In this document: positions 47,716 to 58,019 of the stretch, piece after piece | Layout of the letters: each line of letters opens with the position of its first letter | How positions within the stretch are numbered: position 1 is the stretch's first letter | Translations under genes and position numbers: made by a program | NCBI GenBank assembly: GCA_003215475.1 | Contig: QCKH01000003.1 | Span: 1-64,000 of the forward strand | Direction: 5' to 3' | DNA from: Prochlorococcus sp. AG-409-L21 | Lineage (GTDB): Bacteria; Cyanobacteriota; Cyanobacteriia; PCC-6307; Cyanobiaceae | Length of the DNA: 64,000 bases | Notes under the pieces: model-generated | Told to the model about the DNA's origin: nothing | What the model saw: only the letters and a program-made list of their open reading frames with translations | Databases searched by the model: none

Positions 47716-48843
47716 TTAATTTTCAGGATCTCGTCTAAGTTGCCTAAGCCTTAGAAATTCAGGGATACTTGCCCCTGGCTCTTTGTTAGCGGACTGTCTA
47801 TATAGTGATTGGGAGGATAATTTTGAACCTGCTGATTGTTTATTATATGTTTGATTGCTTTCAAACCCTGTGGCAATAACTGTAACTTGAACTTCTCCTT
47901 CTAAAGATTCGTCAATAACTGCACCAACAATAATATTTGCTTCTGGATCAACTACATCGTAAATAACCTCTGAAGCAGATGTCATGTCTTCTAAGGTCAT
48001 ATCTTTTCCCCCAGTAATGTTTACTACACATCCTTTTGCACCGTCTATTCTGCCAGCCTCTAGTAATGGGCTATTAATTGCTGCCTGAGCCGCTTCTGCC
48101 GCTCTGGAACGGCCTGAGCCTATCCCTATGCCAAGTAATGATGTTCCTGCAGCTGTCATAACTGATCGAACATCAGCAAAGTCAACATTTACAAGCCCAG
48201 GACATGTGATTATATCTGTTATCCCTTTAACCCCCATTCTTAAGACATCATCGGCATTTTTAAATGCTTCTTGAAGAGGCGCTTCTGAAATAACGTCCTT
48301 TAGTCGATCATTAGGAATCACGATAAGAGTGTCTACGCTCTCTGACAGTTTCATTATCCCTTCGTCTGCTTGACGCATTCTGCGTCGACCTTCAAAGCCA
48401 AAGGGTTTTGTGACTATTGCAACAGTTAATGCACCACTTTCTTTTGCTACCTCGGCAACAACTGGTGCTGCTCCAGTACCAGTTCCACCGCCCATGCCTG
48501 CAGCAATAAATACAAGGTCTGCTCCCTGAAGTGCTTGTTGAAGTTCTGCCCTTGATTCTTCAGCGGCTTTCTCTCCAATGCTTGGGTTACCTCCAGCACC
48601 TAAACCTCTTGTTAACGTTTGACCAAGCTGAACACGACTTTCAGCAGAAGATTGAAGTAAAGCTTGTGCATCAGTGTTGAGCACTCTGTAGGAGACTCCT
48701 TTTAAATCGCTAAGAATCATTCGATTCACAGCATTGCTGCCACCCCCTCCGACACCAATTACTTCGATTCGTGCCGATTGACTTGGTTGAATGCTTGCGC
48801 TTCCAGAGAAAGAGTCTGGATTAGTTCCCATACCCATCACCAT
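47716..48843 (-). CDS. ftsZ: Cell division protein FtsZ
   Basis: 375 residues. Tubulin-like GTPase that forms the division ring. [34 protein letters not shown], the tubulin signature [21 protein letters not shown], and [24 protein letters not shown] are all intact. The C-terminal linker is Ser/Gln/Lys-rich, ending with [15 protein letters not shown], which resembles the conserved C-terminal peptide. Downstream end faces the SRP RNA. Lies after ftsQ with a 146-base gap, probably its own promoter. Confidence 0.98.
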   Translation of the reverse strand: MVMGMGTNPDSFSGSASIQPSQSARIEVIGVGGGGSNAVNRMILSDLKGVSYRVLNTDAQALLQSSAESRVQLGQTLTRGLGAGGNPSIGEKAAEESRAELQQALQGADLVFIAAGMGGGTGTGAAPVVAEVAKESGALTVAIVTKPFGFEGRRRMRQADEGIMKLSESVDTLIVIPNDRLKDVISEAPLQEAFKNADDVLRMGVKGITDIITCPGLVNVDFADVRSVMTAAGTSLLGIGIGSGRSRAAEAAQAAINSPLLEAGRIDGAKGCVVNITGGKDMTLEDMTSASEVIYDVVDPEANIIVGAVIDESLEGEVQVTVIATGFESNQTYNKQSAGSKLSSQSLYRQSANKEPGASIPEFLRLRQLRRDPEN

Positions 48844-48989
48844 ATTGAGGATTTAAATAATGCTTTTTGCTGCATTATGAACTGACTAGAGTGTTCTGTA
48901 TGTTTTTTCAAGAAAGTCTCTTTTTCTTTAAGTAAATAAATCAGAATACACTGACTTTTGTATAAGGGCAAGTTTAGTATTTTGTAGTT

Positions 48990-49781
48990 TTAGAGTTCGA
49001 TGGTTTTTGATGAATTCTTTTTATCTCCTAGTAATAGCTTTGGTTTTAAAGGATTCTTTAAATCTAAAATGGTTTTATAGTCGTTGATTAATTCATTTTG
49101 GAGAGATTTAGAAAGATGTGAAATAGCTTCAAGCTGTTTTTTTAATAAGTCAGCTCTTTTGCCTAGATGGATGAGAGCAAACTCTTTCGTTTGAAGGCTT
49201 ATGTCCCCATTGGGATTAAAAATTATTCTTTTAAGTCTATATTCAAAGCCTTTTTGTTTTTGCAAGATTAAAGCAATTAATTTTTGATTAGGCTCACTCC
49301 AGCCTTCAATTACAAGTGAAGGTGAATGATCATTGAATTTCAAAGGTTGATTTATCGGGATCCAGTAGCCTTTTTTGTCGATTAAACCTTTTTCCTCTCC
49401 ATTTGATCCCAGCCTAAATCCAACAGCTATTGGCACTCGTTCTAAAATCTTTACCTCCAGGCCTAGCGGGGCTATCCTTCTATTGATTGCTACTGATTGC
49501 AATGATAATTTCTTTTTTAGGTTGCTTTCAAGTTGTTTTGGGTTGATTTCTAAAATACCTATTGGAAATTGTATTTCCATAGCTTGAATTATGAATTCTT
49601 TCGGAATGCTTAAAGTCCCTTTGATTTGTATGTGCTGTTTGTTAATAGGCTCCCATCCCTTACGAATAAGCAAGAATGCAAGAGAAGTAGATATTAATAA
49701 ATAGAAGAAAATCTCCCAGATTTTTATAATGTTTAGAGTAATTGAATGATTTAAATTGCTTCTTGATGCTCTTTGATTCAT
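48990..49781 (-). CDS. ftsQ: FtsQ-like cell division protein
   Basis: 263 residues from ATG 49781. One membrane helix near residues 20-38 (IWEIFFYLLISTSLAFLLI), then a POTRA domain (IQIKGTLSIPKEFIIQAM, PKQLESNLKKKLSLQSVAINRRI, LEVKILERVPIAVGFRL) and a beta-domain. Divergent in sequence from E. coli FtsQ but matches cyanobacterial FtsQ. ATGA overlap with the stop of the upstream gene fixes the start; the frame also extends to 49820. Placed before ftsZ as in dcw clusters. Confidence 0.85.
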   Translation of the reverse strand: MNQRASRSNLNHSITLNIIKIWEIFFYLLISTSLAFLLIRKGWEPINKQHIQIKGTLSIPKEFIIQAMEIQFPIGILEINPKQLESNLKKKLSLQSVAINRRIAPLGLEVKILERVPIAVGFRLGSNGEEKGLIDKKGYWIPINQPLKFNDHSPSLVIEGWSEPNQKLIALILQKQKGFEYRLKRIIFNPNGDISLQTKEFALIHLGKRADLLKKQLEAISHLSKSLQNELINDYKTILDLKNPLKPKLLLGDKKNSSKTIEL

Positions 49782-50188
49782 AAATCGCAGCGTGCCATTC
49801 CCATAAGTTTGCTCATCCATTGACGAGCTCTATCAGCATCTGCAAAAGGGACATCTATTTCTTTTCCGCATCCAATTAATCGCAAACGACATTGCCCTTG
49901 CGATTCATCGGTTAGAGGTGCTTCACCAGAGCTAAGGGCCATAAGTTCAATCATTTCTAATTCTGTGATTTGAAATGCATCCTTTTCTATGAAATTTCCT
50001 GCTTCAAAGCTACTCCAGCTGATCATTCCATCCTTCAGACGAGCAGCTCCTGAACCATCAAGCTTTGCAAGCTCAGAATCTTTTGCCCAAGAGCGATAAA
50101 GATTTTGCCTTCTTCTCTCTAGCCATCCAAGTGCTGTTAAAAGCACAAAAACCAGTAGTAAAGGAAACCAGAGTAAGCCATGCATCAT
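49778..50188 (-). CDS. Conserved small membrane protein between ddl and ftsQ
   Basis: 136 residues. One N-terminal helix (LLWFPLLLVFVLLTALGWL) followed by RRRQNLYRSWAKDSELAKLDGSG and a soluble domain with two Cys (GQCRLRLIGCGKEIDV). The position is between two division/wall genes and the stop overlaps the ftsQ start (ATGA). Function unknown; conserved-looking cyanobacterial protein. A role alongside FtsQ is suggested by the overlap only. Confidence 0.75.
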   Translation of the reverse strand: MMHGLLWFPLLLVFVLLTALGWLERRRQNLYRSWAKDSELAKLDGSGAARLKDGMISWSSFEAGNFIEKDAFQITELEMIELMALSSGEAPLTDESQGQCRLRLIGCGKEIDVPFADADRARQWMSKLMGMARCDL

Positions 50189-50228
50189 ATTTTTAAAGCA
50201 ATTTTAGTAGCATGCAAATGAAAATAAT

Positions 50229-51302
50229 TTATTCTGAAGCGCTTTCAACCAACCTTGCCACAAGTTGTGAGAGATTCAGCCCAGAAGCTTCCCAAAGCAT
50301 TGGATACATGCTTTTAGAAGTAAATCCTGGAATAGTATTTATTTCATTAATCCATAAGCAATTTTTCTTTTCTTCATAGAAAAAATCAACTCTTGCAATC
50401 CCTTCTACTGAAATAGCTTTGCATGCTACAAGAGAAAGTTTGCGAATTTCTTGGGAAAGTTTGTTTGAAATAGGAGCTGGGATTATTACTCTGCTAGATT
50501 CCCCGGAATATTTTGTTTCATAGTCATACCAATCAGAATTGTAACGAACTTCTCCAATGCAAGATGTGGAAATCTCCTTTTTTCCAAGCACAGCACACTC
50601 AAGCTCTCTTGCTTGGATGCTTTTTTCAATAACTATTCGATTATCAAGCTTTGCGGCATTTCTTAAACCTTCCAAAATTTGACTATTGTTATAAGCCTTT
50701 GTTATGCCTACTGATGAGCCTAGATTTGCAGGTTTTATAAAACAAGGATATCCCAATTTAGATTCGATTTGTTGTACTAGTAATGTCAATTTCTTTTTAT
50801 CTGATAAATCATTTGCAAAAGCATTGCAGTACTTGACTTGAGGTAATCCCGCGGAGTGAAAAGCTGCTTTCATTGCAATTTTGTCCATTCCCAATGCAGA
50901 CCCTAAGATTCCAGAACCCACGAAAGGTTTTCCAGTAAGTTTGAAGAATCCTTGAATGGTTCCATCTTCCCCATTGGGACCATGAAGTATGGGGAACCAA
51001 GTTTGTATCTTTTTTATCTCCTGGGGAAGAGTATCAAGACCTTTAAAATTAATTTGATCAATTGATTTGGATTCATTGAAGCTAGCCCCTTTGTGTAAAA
51101 CTTCCTCTGCTATAGAACCAGTCCACCATTGCCCTTGTTTATCGATATAAAAACTTACTACTTTAAACCGGTTAATATTATTTTTATCTCTTAATGCATT
51201 GATAACATTGACTGCTGATTTTATTGACACATCATGTTCTCCAGATGCACCACCAAAAACTATACCAACTATTAAAGACTCTTTATTCATAACAGATATC
51301 AT
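50229..51302 (-). CDS. ddl: D-alanine--D-alanine ligase
   Basis: 357 residues, ATP-grasp. Makes D-Ala-D-Ala for peptidoglycan. VGIVFGGASGEHDVSIKSA is the N-terminal signature, FPILHGPNGEDGTIQGFFKLTGKPFVGSGILGSALGMDK the substrate loop, YPCFIKPANLGSSVGITKA the ATP-grasp strand and FWINEINTIPGFT-like CLWINEINTIPGFTSKSMYP the C-terminal motif. 40 bases upstream of the next gene on the strand. Confidence 0.97.
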   Translation of the reverse strand: MISVMNKESLIVGIVFGGASGEHDVSIKSAVNVINALRDKNNINRFKVVSFYIDKQGQWWTGSIAEEVLHKGASFNESKSIDQINFKGLDTLPQEIKKIQTWFPILHGPNGEDGTIQGFFKLTGKPFVGSGILGSALGMDKIAMKAAFHSAGLPQVKYCNAFANDLSDKKKLTLLVQQIESKLGYPCFIKPANLGSSVGITKAYNNSQILEGLRNAAKLDNRIVIEKSIQARELECAVLGKKEISTSCIGEVRYNSDWYDYETKYSGESSRVIIPAPISNKLSQEIRKLSLVACKAISVEGIARVDFFYEEKKNCLWINEINTIPGFTSKSMYPMLWEASGLNLSQLVARLVESASE

Positions 51303-51347
51303 GCCTTTTGATAAAGATCTTTTCCTTAGGTTTATGACTGTAGTATT

Positions 51348-52748
51348 TCAATTTAAAGGTATTCCACTTAGAGAGAATGGCCTGATTTTATTTATCCTAA
51401 CTTTAAGAAGATCACCTTTCTTATATAAGAAGTTTTTAGGTCCTTTTTGAGGAAAAAATGTTAACCTATTAGTTCTTGTCCTACCTCTTAACTGGGTTTT
51501 ATCTTTTGGATTAATATCCTCAGCAAGTATTTCTTCGACTTGGTCTTGATAACGAGAGTTCATTTTCTTTGCTATTTTTTCAACAAGCAAATTTAATTCT
51601 TTTAATCGTTCAACTTTTACTGTTTCAGGTATTTGATCTGCCCATGTTGCAGCAGGAGTGTTAGGTCTTGGAGAGTATGCAGCAGTATTAACTTGATCAA
51701 ATCCTATATCACTAATAATTTTCAATGTTTTTTTAAACTGGACGTTGCTTTCACCTGGAAACGCAACAATTGCATCTGCACTAATTGATGCATTAGGCAT
51801 CAAAATTCTTATTTGATCAATAATCCTTTTATATCTTTCAATTGTATACCCTCTGCTCATTCTTTTAAGCACTTGGTTATCTCCACTTTGAAAAGGTATA
51901 TGAAAGTGTTCACAAAGCTTTGGCAGTTCAGCACAGGCCTTAATTAATCTTGTTGAAAAATAACGAGGATGACTTGTTGCAAATCTGATCCGCTCAATTC
52001 CTTTGACATCATGTATAAAATAAAGAAGATCAGTTAATGTGTTTTTATATCTTCCTGAAGAAGAAATTCCTGGCAAATCTCTTCCGTATGCATCAATATT
52101 TTGCCCTAATAAAGTGATTTCTTTAAAGCCTTTTTTTGCTAAATTCTCTATTTCGGATTTTATTGCTTCTGGAGTTCTAGATTGTTCCTTACCCCTTACT
52201 GAAGGGACTACACAATAAGTACATCTTTCATTGCAGCCGTAGATTACGTTTACCCATGCACAGATACTACTGTCACGTCTTGCTGTAGTTAAATCCTCAA
52301 GAATTTGTTGTTCTTCTGTTGCTACAACTTGGTGACCATTATCTACTTGAGTAAGAAGTGTTTCTAAGCGATTGGCATGTTGAGGGCCCATCACGAGGTC
52401 TAGCTCAGGGACTCTTCTAAGAAGCGATTCTCCTTCTTGTTGGGCTACACAACCTGCGACAATAAGCGTTAAATTAGGATGTGTTTTTTTTCTTAGGGCC
52501 TGTTTACCTAAATAGCTATAAACTTTTTGCTCAGCATTATCCCTAATTGTGCATGTGTTATATAGAACAATATCTGCATTAAGCTCTTCTTCTGCTTTGT
52601 GATAGCCCATTTTCTGGAGAATTCCGGCCATCCTTTCAGAGTCGGCTTTATTCATTTGACAACCAAACGTAGTGATCCAATAACTACCTCTATTGTTTTT
52701 AGAGCTGCCTAATTGCTTAGTTGAATTTTCACCTTGGTTTGATATCAC
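51348..52748 (-). CDS. miaB: tRNA-2-methylthio-N6-dimethylallyladenosine synthase
   Basis: 466 residues. Radical SAM enzyme that thiomethylates A37 of tRNAs. UPF0004 domain [20 protein letters not shown] at the N-terminus, radical cluster [19 protein letters not shown], and the C-terminal TRAM domain near residue 400 ([12 protein letters not shown]). Standard MiaB rather than MtaB or RimO, judging from the [11 protein letters not shown] start. GTG start. Upstream of ddl on the same strand. Confidence 0.96.
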   Translation of the reverse strand: MISNQGENSTKQLGSSKNNRGSYWITTFGCQMNKADSERMAGILQKMGYHKAEEELNADIVLYNTCTIRDNAEQKVYSYLGKQALRKKTHPNLTLIVAGCVAQQEGESLLRRVPELDLVMGPQHANRLETLLTQVDNGHQVVATEEQQILEDLTTARRDSSICAWVNVIYGCNERCTYCVVPSVRGKEQSRTPEAIKSEIENLAKKGFKEITLLGQNIDAYGRDLPGISSSGRYKNTLTDLLYFIHDVKGIERIRFATSHPRYFSTRLIKACAELPKLCEHFHIPFQSGDNQVLKRMSRGYTIERYKRIIDQIRILMPNASISADAIVAFPGESNVQFKKTLKIISDIGFDQVNTAAYSPRPNTPAATWADQIPETVKVERLKELNLLVEKIAKKMNSRYQDQVEEILAEDINPKDKTQLRGRTRTNRLTFFPQKGPKNFLYKKGDLLKVRINKIRPFSLSGIPLN

Positions 52749-52845
52749 TTTCCTAATGGAAGTTTAAATTTTGAAAAATCCTTTTTCATTTTTGCCAAAT
52801 AGGTCACTTAGAATTTAGATCTTACATAGGATTCTATTAAATAAG

Positions 52846-52919
52846 GGCGAGCGAGGGGATTCGAACCCCCGAATAGCGGCGCCACAAGCCGCTGCCTTAA
52901 CCACTTGGCGACGCCCGCC
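52846..52919 (-). tRNA. tRNA-His (anticodon GTG)
   Basis: 74 bases on the minus strand. Acceptor GCGGGCG/CGCTCGC pairs with one G-T wobble, plus the extra G at -1 opposite discriminator C that marks tRNA-His. Anticodon arm GCGGC/GCCGC with loop TTGTGGC gives GTG, and the T-arm pairs. Stands alone between miaB and the deaminase gene. Confidence 0.97.
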
Positions 52920-52960
52920 GCGTATATACAAATTTACCAATTCACACTTGATTCTTATAA

Positions 52961-54217
52961 ATGTTTATGCAAAAAAAGACATCTCCTGATATTCCATACC
53001 TTGAAGGATTGTTTCCTAGGAGCTTAATAACTTGTGGAAAAAATGTTTTAAGTGCGATTACCACCCCAGAAGGACTATGCCCATTAAGGATTTATTTGGA
53101 AGGAGGACTTGTTAGAAGCTTTGAGGCTATTAAAGAATCGAGTGAGTCTCAACTGGGGTTGCTTCTTCCCAGATTTGTTGAGCCTCATGCACATATTGAC
53201 AAGGCGTTTACTTGGAAAATATCCCCAAATTTTTTAGGAACTTATGAAGGAGCATTGAAAGCAAATTTCGAAGAACATAAAAAGCGCACTATCCCTAAAG
53301 TTCGCTCTAGAGCAATTAGATCTTTGGATTTGGCATTAAAAAATGGATTTAGGTCAATTAGAAGTCATATTGATAGTTTTGGTTTGATAGGAGATTACAG
53401 TTGGGAAGCATTGTTAGAACTTAAACATGAGTGGAAATCATTAATAGAATTGCAATTTGTTGCCTTAGTTCCATTGGAATATTGGGGAACTAACAATGGT
53501 AAAAATCTTGTTCGCAAAGTTGCTAATGAAAATGGATTTCTTGGAGGAGTAATTGCCCCTCCTTACGAGAAAAAGAAATTGAGAGGACAATTGCTTAATT
53601 TGTTTTCATTGGCAAATGATTTTGGATGCGGAATTGATCTCCATATTGATGAGACCAATCAATCCCCGGCTAGTGGTTTAAGGGAATTAATTAATAGTCT
53701 TGGTCAAATGAAAGTAGAAGTACCAATTACTTGTAGCCATTTGAGTAGCATGGGATTGGCATCTAAAAGATGTATCAGATTCTTTGCAGATAAATTGGCA
53801 GATAATGAAATCAATGTAATTGCTCTCCCTAGAACTAACTTTTGGTTGCTTTCTAAGCAAGAAAAATCAACCTCTTTTCAACGACCATTCGCTCCTATTA
53901 AAGAGCTTCAAAATGCAGGGGTAACAGTTGCAATCGGTGGTGATAATGTGCAAGATCCATGGTACCCAGGAGGTGATTTTGATCCATTATCTTTGATGGC
54001 AACTTCGATTCCAATGACTCATTTGGCTCCCTGGACAAGATCTGGCTTATCAGTATTTACTACTGCACCAGCAAGACTTATGGATCTTCAATGGGATGGA
54101 ACTCTCCAAGTAGGAAGTCCTGCAGATTTTGTCCTCTTAGAAGCAAATAATTGGGCTACTGCTATGTCATCCTCTCCGGCTAGGAAAGTAATGATTAAAG
54201 GAGCTTGGCTTGAATGA
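52961..54217 (+). CDS. Cytosine deaminase-like amidohydrolase
   Basis: 418 residues, amidohydrolase barrel. FVEPHAHIDKAFTW holds the HxH metal pair, SIRSHIDSF the next His/Asp, ELQFVALVPL a Gln in the position used by CodA for cytosine, DLHIDETNQ the metal His and catalytic Glu, CSHLSSMG a His, and AIGGDNVQDPWYPGGDFDPL the CodA-like Asp loop. The sequence follows E. coli CodA block by block. The related N-isopropylammelide hydrolases share this layout, so the real substrate is uncertain. 27 bases upstream of the FAD oxidase. Confidence 0.8.
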   Translation: MFMQKKTSPDIPYLEGLFPRSLITCGKNVLSAITTPEGLCPLRIYLEGGLVRSFEAIKESSESQLGLLLPRFVEPHAHIDKAFTWKISPNFLGTYEGALKANFEEHKKRTIPKVRSRAIRSLDLALKNGFRSIRSHIDSFGLIGDYSWEALLELKHEWKSLIELQFVALVPLEYWGTNNGKNLVRKVANENGFLGGVIAPPYEKKKLRGQLLNLFSLANDFGCGIDLHIDETNQSPASGLRELINSLGQMKVEVPITCSHLSSMGLASKRCIRFFADKLADNEINVIALPRTNFWLLSKQEKSTSFQRPFAPIKELQNAGVTVAIGGDNVQDPWYPGGDFDPLSLMATSIPMTHLAPWTRSGLSVFTTAPARLMDLQWDGTLQVGSPADFVLLEANNWATAMSSSPARKVMIKGAWLE

Positions 54218-54244
54218 TGATCTTCCTAAAAAAATGTTTAACGA

Positions 54245-55585
54245 ATGACTAAGAATTTACTTTTTGATGAATTCCTAAATGAGGTGAAAGCCCTAAAGGA
54301 ATTGGATGTTTTTTTGAAACCATCAGATAAACGAAGGTTTTCTAAAGATTTTTTTGAATACTCGCCTGTTTTGAAAGAAGAACTATCTCAATGCTGTGCA
54401 GACCTTGTATTAAGGCCATTAACTGTTGAGGCAGTCGTTTCAGTAGTAAACCTTTGCAGAAAATACTTGATCCCTTTGACTTTGCGTGGATCTGGAACAG
54501 GTAACTATGGACAGTCGGTTCCTCTTCATGGAGGGGTTGTAATGCTAATGACTTCTTTTACAAAGATAAGAAATTTTGATTCCAATACTGGAGAAATAAC
54601 AGTTGAGGCAGGATGCTTACTTGGAGAGCTAAATAGATTTTTAATTACTAAAGGACGCCAATTAAGATTACTGCCTAGTACTTGGCGAACTGCTTCTGTA
54701 GCTGGTTTTATTGCCGGTGGTTCTGGAGGTATAGGGTCGGTTCGATGGGGGTTTTTAAGGGATCCTGGTCATCTTATTGGTTTGGAGGTTGTGACAGCAG
54801 AGGCAAATGCAAGGAAAATTCAACTTGATGCAAGATCAGCTGAAGCTTTGAATCATGCATATGGAACCAATGGAGTGATTACAGCTTTAACATTGACAAC
54901 TTGCCCTGCTGTTGATTGGCAAGAAGTAGCTATTGATTGTGAAAACTTAGTTTCTGCAATAGAGCTGTTTCAGATTTGTACCAAAGCAGCTCTAAATTTA
55001 TTTCTGTGCTCTTTTTTAGAGAAAAGGGTTATTGAACATATGCCTGCATGGAGCGGAAAGGCAAGTGGAAAACATCGGATTTTGCTATTGGTCGCACCTG
55101 ATGGAGTTAGCACCTTAAAAAGATTAACTGAATCTGCTGGAGGTGATTTTAATCATTTAGGTTCTGAACAAGACAAAATTGGTAATGGTTTGAGAGAACT
55201 CTCATGGAACCATACGACCTTGCATATGAGAGTAATTAACCCAGACTGGACTTATCTTCAGATGCTTCTACCCCAACCTGAAATCGATTTCATTGAAACT
55301 ATTAATCGGAACTGGGGGGACAACTTGCTTTGGCATTTAGAAGCAGTTAGTCAACAAGGTACTCAGAGAATAGCTGCTTTGCCATTAGTGCGATGGCAAG
55401 GGCATTCTTTACTAGAACAGCTGATGAGGGATTGTAAGGATTCTGGAGCAGTTTTATTTAACCCTCATGTAATTACTGTGGAAGATGGTGGACTAGGGGT
55501 TATTGATGCAAATCAAGTAAAAGCTAAGAAAACTTTTGATCCCAAAGGAATTCTTAACCCTGGTAAATTAAAAGGCTGGGTTTAA
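54245..55585 (+). CDS. FAD-linked oxidase (PCMH-type)
   Basis: 446 residues. FAD-binding PCMH domain: RPLTVEAVVSVVNLCRKYLIPLTLRGSGTGNYGQS followed by TGEITVEAGCLLGELNRFL and VAGFIAGGSGGIGSVRWG. C-terminal FAD-oxidase domain ends FDPKGILNPGKLKGWV, the GlcD/vanillyl-alcohol-oxidase-type finish. Substrate unknown. No His of the covalent-FAD type is obvious. Placed close after the deaminase, so a joint catabolic or salvage step is possible but unproved. Confidence 0.85.
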   Translation: MTKNLLFDEFLNEVKALKELDVFLKPSDKRRFSKDFFEYSPVLKEELSQCCADLVLRPLTVEAVVSVVNLCRKYLIPLTLRGSGTGNYGQSVPLHGGVVMLMTSFTKIRNFDSNTGEITVEAGCLLGELNRFLITKGRQLRLLPSTWRTASVAGFIAGGSGGIGSVRWGFLRDPGHLIGLEVVTAEANARKIQLDARSAEALNHAYGTNGVITALTLTTCPAVDWQEVAIDCENLVSAIELFQICTKAALNLFLCSFLEKRVIEHMPAWSGKASGKHRILLLVAPDGVSTLKRLTESAGGDFNHLGSEQDKIGNGLRELSWNHTTLHMRVINPDWTYLQMLLPQPEIDFIETINRNWGDNLLWHLEAVSQQGTQRIAALPLVRWQGHSLLEQLMRDCKDSGAVLFNPHVITVEDGGLGVIDANQVKAKKTFDPKGILNPGKLKGWV

Positions 55586-55596
55586 TTCTTTCAAGC

Positions 55597-56823
55597 TCAA
55601 TTTTTTAAAATTCGTAGTAGATCTCCTATGAGATATAGAGATCCTGTTACTACTGGTGCAGGGGAAGGCCATATTCCGTTACTTTTTAGAAGTTCTAGAA
55701 CTTCCTTTATATTGTTTGCTTCATGCAATTGGTGAGATAGTTTAGGACAGGCATTTGATAACTCTTTTAACGTCCAACTTTGATGATTTGGAACAGGAAC
55801 AATCCATGCAAAATCATTTTCCTCTAATAAATAACGCAACATAGATGGAGCATCTTTTTGAACTTGTATACCAATAATCCAATGAATTGATTTATCTTTT
55901 TCAGACCAATTCAATCGTTCTTTAGCCAGCTGTTTTATAGCATCGGGATTATGAGCACCATCTAAAAGTAAAGGGTTATTTTCCCATTTTGTTTTTTGAA
56001 GTCTCCCTGGCCAATTTGCTGAAGCAAGGCCTTCTTTGATTTGTTGTTCCTTTAACTTAAAGCCAAATCTTGACAGGTTTTCTAGTACTGCTTTAGCTAC
56101 AGCTGCATTAGATCTTTGTATCTCTCCTGAAATTCCTATTTCCCATTTATAAGATAGCGGCTTAACCCATAAAATCTGGGCATTTTTCTTTTCTGTAGTT
56201 TCTATAAGTACTCTTTCTACTTCTGGCCTTTGGTTTGAACTAATTACTAGGCTTCCTGGGGTTATAACAGCTGCTTTTTCTTTAGTGATTTCCTCTAAGC
56301 TATAACCAAGATTTTCACAATGATCTAAACCTATTCTGGCTATTGCAATAATAGGCCTTAGTGGATGAGATGTTGTTGCGTCTAATCTACCTCCTAACCC
56401 GACTTCTAAAATCATTAATTTAACTTGGCTTATAGAGAAATGAGTAAATGCTGAAGCTATTAAAAGTTCAAAGGGAGTTAATTTTTCTGATTTAGTGGTT
56501 AACTTCACATATTCAATAAGCTCCTTGAAATTTTCTTCAGAAATCATTTTCCCATTGACTCTTATTCTTTCCCGCCAGGTAATGAGATGCGGTGAGGTTG
56601 TACAACCAGCTTTGATTCCTGCTTTTACAAGGCAACTTTCAAGAAAACATGCAATTGAACCTTTCCCATTTGTTCCAGCAACTTGGATGGCAGGGATATT
56701 CTTGCAGGGATTGCCTAGTTCATTTAGAGCATTTAATATTCGATCTAGTTTAAGATCCATCCCTCTTGACTGAATTGAAGGGATCAAATCTTCTAATTCG
56801 GAGATTTTTTTTGACAGTACCAA
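55597..56823 (-). CDS. folC: Folylpolyglutamate synthase / dihydrofolate synthase
   Basis: 408 residues, Mur-ligase-like. VAGTNGKGSIACFLESCLVKAG is the P-loop, TSPHLITWRERIRVNGK the Ω loop, LEVGLGGRLDATTS and HCENLGYSLEEITKEKAAVITPG the Mg/substrate motifs, and LLLDGAHNPDAIKQL the C-terminal domain start. Adds glutamate to folates. Lies three bases after argD on the same strand. Confidence 0.94.
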   Translation of the reverse strand: MVLSKKISELEDLIPSIQSRGMDLKLDRILNALNELGNPCKNIPAIQVAGTNGKGSIACFLESCLVKAGIKAGCTTSPHLITWRERIRVNGKMISEENFKELIEYVKLTTKSEKLTPFELLIASAFTHFSISQVKLMILEVGLGGRLDATTSHPLRPIIAIARIGLDHCENLGYSLEEITKEKAAVITPGSLVISSNQRPEVERVLIETTEKKNAQILWVKPLSYKWEIGISGEIQRSNAAVAKAVLENLSRFGFKLKEQQIKEGLASANWPGRLQKTKWENNPLLLDGAHNPDAIKQLAKERLNWSEKDKSIHWIIGIQVQKDAPSMLRYLLEENDFAWIVPVPNHQSWTLKELSNACPKLSHQLHEANNIKEVLELLKSNGIWPSPAPVVTGSLYLIGDLLRILKN

Positions 56824-56826
56824 TTT

Positions 56827-58014
56827 TTAATTTTCTAAAGACTTTATAGAGGAATTTAGTTTTATAAGTAACTGTTTGATTTCATTACTTGTGATGATTA
56901 ATGGTGGTACAAACCTTATTACTTTTGCTCCTGCTCCAATGATCAGCAATCCTTCTTTAATAGCTATTTCTACAAGGGTTTGAGCAGTTAAATTACTTTC
57001 ATCCCTAATTACTAATCCTTGCATTAACCCTATTCCTCTAACTTCTTTAAAATGATTTGGATAGTTTTCTTTGATCTCGCAAAGGCCTTGTCTTAATTCA
57101 TTGCCTCTAGATGTACTGTTCTCAAGAAGTTTTTGGCTTTGAATTTCTTTCGCAACTGTAATGGCTGCTTTGCAAGCAAAGGGATTTCCACCAAAAGTAC
57201 TTGCATGATCCCCAGGCTTAAATATATTTGCAGTTTCTTTAACTAATAAGGCACCAATTGCGTGACCACCTCCTAAACCTTTAGCGATTGTGAAAACATC
57301 AGGCTCTATATTCAGATGCTCGTAACACCATAATTTACCAGTCCTTCCCATCCCAGTTTGGACCTCGTCAAAGATCAATAAAATTTTTCTTTCGGTGCAG
57401 AAATTTCTTAGGAATTGGAAAAAACTTTTTTCTCCAGGAAGAACCCCACCCTCTCCTTGCATAGGCTCAACTATTACTGCTGAAACCTGAGCTGAGCTCT
57501 GTTCAAGTTTTTGATATAAGTCTTCTACAGATCTTGAGCTATTAAAAGAAAAGAATTCAAACCCGTCTACTAAAGGCTCAAAGTCTTTGTGATACTTTGG
57601 CTGTCCAGTGGCACTAACTGCTGCAAGAGTTCTTCCATGAAAACTTGATTTAGCAGAAAGTATGACAGGTCGTTTAAATCCTCTTTTGGAATGACCATAT
57701 TTGCGAGCTAATTTTATTGCGGCCTCATTTGCCTCAGCACCACTATTGCAGAAGAAAACCTGGTCGGCACAACTGTTATTTACTAGCCAGTTTGCTAATT
57801 CTTCTTGTTCAGATATCTCATAAAGATTAGAGACATGCTGGATTGTTTTTAGTTGCTTACTTAAAACTTTCGACAATTTCTTGTTGCTATGACCAAGGCT
57901 GCAAGTTGCTATACCAGCTACTGCATCTAGATATTTGTTACCTTTCTCATCCCACAACCAGACCCCCCTTCCCTTTATTAACTTAATGGGCAAGCGCTTG
58001 TAGGCTTGAATCAA
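56827..58014 (-). CDS. argD: Acetylornithine aminotransferase
   Basis: 395 residues from TTG 58014. PLP enzyme of arginine synthesis, class III aminotransferase. GVWLWDEKGNKYLDAVAGIATCSLGHSN, LIFDEVQTGMGRTGKLWCYEHLNIEPDVFTIAKGLGGGHAIGALL (PLP Lys in IAKGLGGG) and HASTFGGNPFACKAA are diagnostic. The open frame runs further upstream to 58095, but those residues translate tRNA-Leu and are not protein. TTG at 58014, just after the tRNA, is the likely start; no ATG is available. Confidence 0.93.
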   Translation of the reverse strand: MIQAYKRLPIKLIKGRGVWLWDEKGNKYLDAVAGIATCSLGHSNKKLSKVLSKQLKTIQHVSNLYEISEQEELANWLVNNSCADQVFFCNSGAEANEAAIKLARKYGHSKRGFKRPVILSAKSSFHGRTLAAVSATGQPKYHKDFEPLVDGFEFFSFNSSRSVEDLYQKLEQSSAQVSAVIVEPMQGEGGVLPGEKSFFQFLRNFCTERKILLIFDEVQTGMGRTGKLWCYEHLNIEPDVFTIAKGLGGGHAIGALLVKETANIFKPGDHASTFGGNPFACKAAITVAKEIQSQKLLENSTSRGNELRQGLCEIKENYPNHFKEVRGIGLMQGLVIRDESNLTAQTLVEIAIKEGLLIIGAGAKVIRFVPPLIITSNEIKQLLIKLNSSIKSLEN

Positions 58015-58019
58015 ACAAG

